From: an uncultured Eubacteriales bacterium | GTDB lineage: Bacteria > Bacillota > Clostridia > Christensenellales > Aristaeellaceae | Direction: 5' to 3' | Assembly: GCA_900553315.1 (NCBI GenBank) | Contig: USCW01000022.1 | Span: forward strand, 1-14,916 | Length of the DNA: 14,916 nt | Shown here: one piece after another, positions 14,312 to 14,916 of the stretch | Position numbering within the stretch: the first letter of the stretch is position 1 | Layout: every line of letters starts with the position of its first letter | Position numbers and translations under genes: made by a program | The notes under the pieces: model-generated | Told to the model about the DNA's origin: nothing | Database searches by the model: none | The model's input: the letters and a program-made list of their open reading frames with translations, nothing else

Positions 14312-14765
14312 AAAGGTTCCTCGCTTTCTCTCGATGGCGCTGCATTTCCACCGCTAAAAGTTCCGTATAACGCTCCCGAAGGCGCATCATGGTTTCCCGT
14401 TCCGCATCCGACAGGTGAGAAAGTGTATCCAGTTCGGCGTTGCGCACAACGTCGGCGGAGCGCTGAGCCAGCTTCTCGCCCTTCGAGGTCAGGCGGATAT
14501 ATTTCTGCGTGCGTTTCTCGGGGTCTTCCTCCAGTTGCACAAAGCCGTCCGTTTCCAGCCGCTTCAGCGCGGAATTGACCGACTGCTTAGACTGATGCAA
14601 GCATTGGCAGAGCTTCGCCTGTGTATTGAGATCCGGTTCCCGCAGGCTATACAGCACCCAAAAAGTTGTTTCAGGCATATCAAAGCTTCGCGCCATGCTT
14701 CGGTACAGCTCATCCTCCCGCAACTGCAACCGATTGCACCGCGTCAGCACCTCTTCTACGTTCAT
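14301..14765 (-). CDS. MarR-family transcriptional regulator
   Basis: Winged-helix dimeric repressor of 154 residues, usual size for the family. The N-terminal dimerisation helices cover about 1-35. The recognition region 'LCQCLHQSKQSVNSALKRLETDGFV' lies at about 52-76, and the wing 'EEDPEKRTQKYIRLTSKG' follows. The C-terminal helices complete the dimer interface. The start ATG has AGGAGG six bases upstream; another ATG at 14770 reads only two codons. The gene overlaps the MATE transporter gene, and two matching palindromes lie in its own promoter. It therefore very probably represses itself and the transporter and is released by a ligand, as for MepR and MarR. The ligand is not known. Confidence 0.93.
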   Translation of the reverse strand: MNVEEVLTRCNRLQLREDELYRSMARSFDMPETTFWVLYSLREPDLNTQAKLCQCLHQSKQSVNSALKRLETDGFVQLEEDPEKRTQKYIRLTSKGEKLAQRSADVVRNAELDTLSHLSDAERETMMRLRERYTELLAVEMQRHREKARNLCED

Positions 14766-14778
14766 TTCATTCCTCCTA

Positions 14779-14792
14779 GTCCGAAATCAGAC
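14779..14792 (-). promoter_or_regulatory. MarR operator O1 (imperfect palindrome)
   Basis: GTCCGA-AA-TCAGAC, one mismatch from the O2 palindrome. It lies just downstream of the -10, between the start of transcription and the ribosome binding site of marR, so a bound repressor would block initiation or early elongation. Its centre is 26 bases from that of O2. Confidence 0.7.
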
Positions 14793-14798
14793 TTTATC

Positions 14799-14827
14799 AG
14801 TGTAGTCCGATTTCGGACAAAAGTCAA
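14799..14827 (-). promoter_or_regulatory. Promoter of marR-MATE
   Basis: On the - strand TTGACT (14827-14822), a 17-base spacer, then TACACT (14804-14799). The spacer is almost entirely filled by operator O2. The leader is very short (about 30 bases). Confidence 0.75.
14805..14818 (-). promoter_or_regulatory. MarR operator O2 (palindrome in promoter spacer)
   Basis: GTCCGA-TT-TCGGAC: perfect 6-base arms around two bases. It lies between the -35 and -10 boxes, the classic place for MarR-type repression. It shares its half-site with O1. Confidence 0.8.
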
Positions 14828-14864
14828 GAGGGAGATGAAGGTGAAATATGCGAGGGAGGGAACT

Positions 14865-14908
14865 CTGGGGAGGAGGCGGCTTCTCTGAGAGAAGCCCCTC
14901 CTCCCCAG
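14865..14908. repeat. GC-rich palindromic element, right copy
   Basis: The inner stem pairs GGCTTCTC with GAGAAGCC around TGA. The outer stem pairs CTGGGGAGGAGG with CCTCCTCCCCAG. A single unpaired C (14877) sits at the junction. The design matches the element at 15-55. No T-run is visible before the window ends. It lies upstream of marR; the preceding 37 bases (14828-14864) hold nothing I recognise. Confidence 0.7.
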
Positions 14909-14916
14909 ACCCCTTC

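Overview
The window looks like chromosomal DNA of a fairly GC-rich Gram-positive bacterium of the Clostridia type. Evidence: the plsX-acpP-rnc gene order, strong AGGAGG-type ribosome binding sites, sigma-A-like promoters with 17-bp spacers, a secreted SH3b protein, and a MepA/MarR-type pair. No rRNA, tRNA, CRISPR array, transposase or phage gene is visible. The genus cannot be read from this sequence.

Layout, left to right. (1) A GC-rich palindrome at 15-55 precedes trkA-trkH on the + strand, a K+ uptake system whose genes overlap by 4 bp. (2) A two-way terminator separates them from plsX-acpP-rnc on the - strand (phospholipid synthesis, acyl carrier protein, RNase III), which has its own promoter at 5030-5058. 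(3) Divergent from plsX is a single gene for an exported tandem-SH3b protein, with promoter 5153-5181 and a two-way terminator at 6242-6284. (4) Next is a tight six-gene - strand operon running from 12520 down to 6308: two PotB/PotC-type permeases, a PotA-type ATPase, a PotD-type binding protein, an adenine deaminase and a Udp-family nucleoside phosphorylase. It has a near-consensus promoter at 12587-12615, a structured leader, and a cluster of CGAAC/CGAAT repeats upstream that resemble purine-regulator boxes. (5) A marR-MATE pair on the - strand has two palindromic operators in its promoter. The window ends in a second GC-rich palindrome built like the first.

The most interesting part is the six-gene operon. 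Its transporter would normally be called a spermidine/putrescine importer, but the acidic and aromatic residues that read polyamines in E. coli PotD are mostly gone from the binding protein. The phosphorylase lacks the Gln-X-Arg pair that reads uracil. Together with adenine deaminase this suggests uptake and breakdown of a purine nucleoside or related purine (nucleoside to adenine to hypoxanthine). The substrate is an inference from context, not proven by the sequence.

Several starts differ from the longest open frames. trkA starts at 87, plsX at 4982, the SH3b gene at 5244, potA at 10893, and the first permease at a GTG at 12520.
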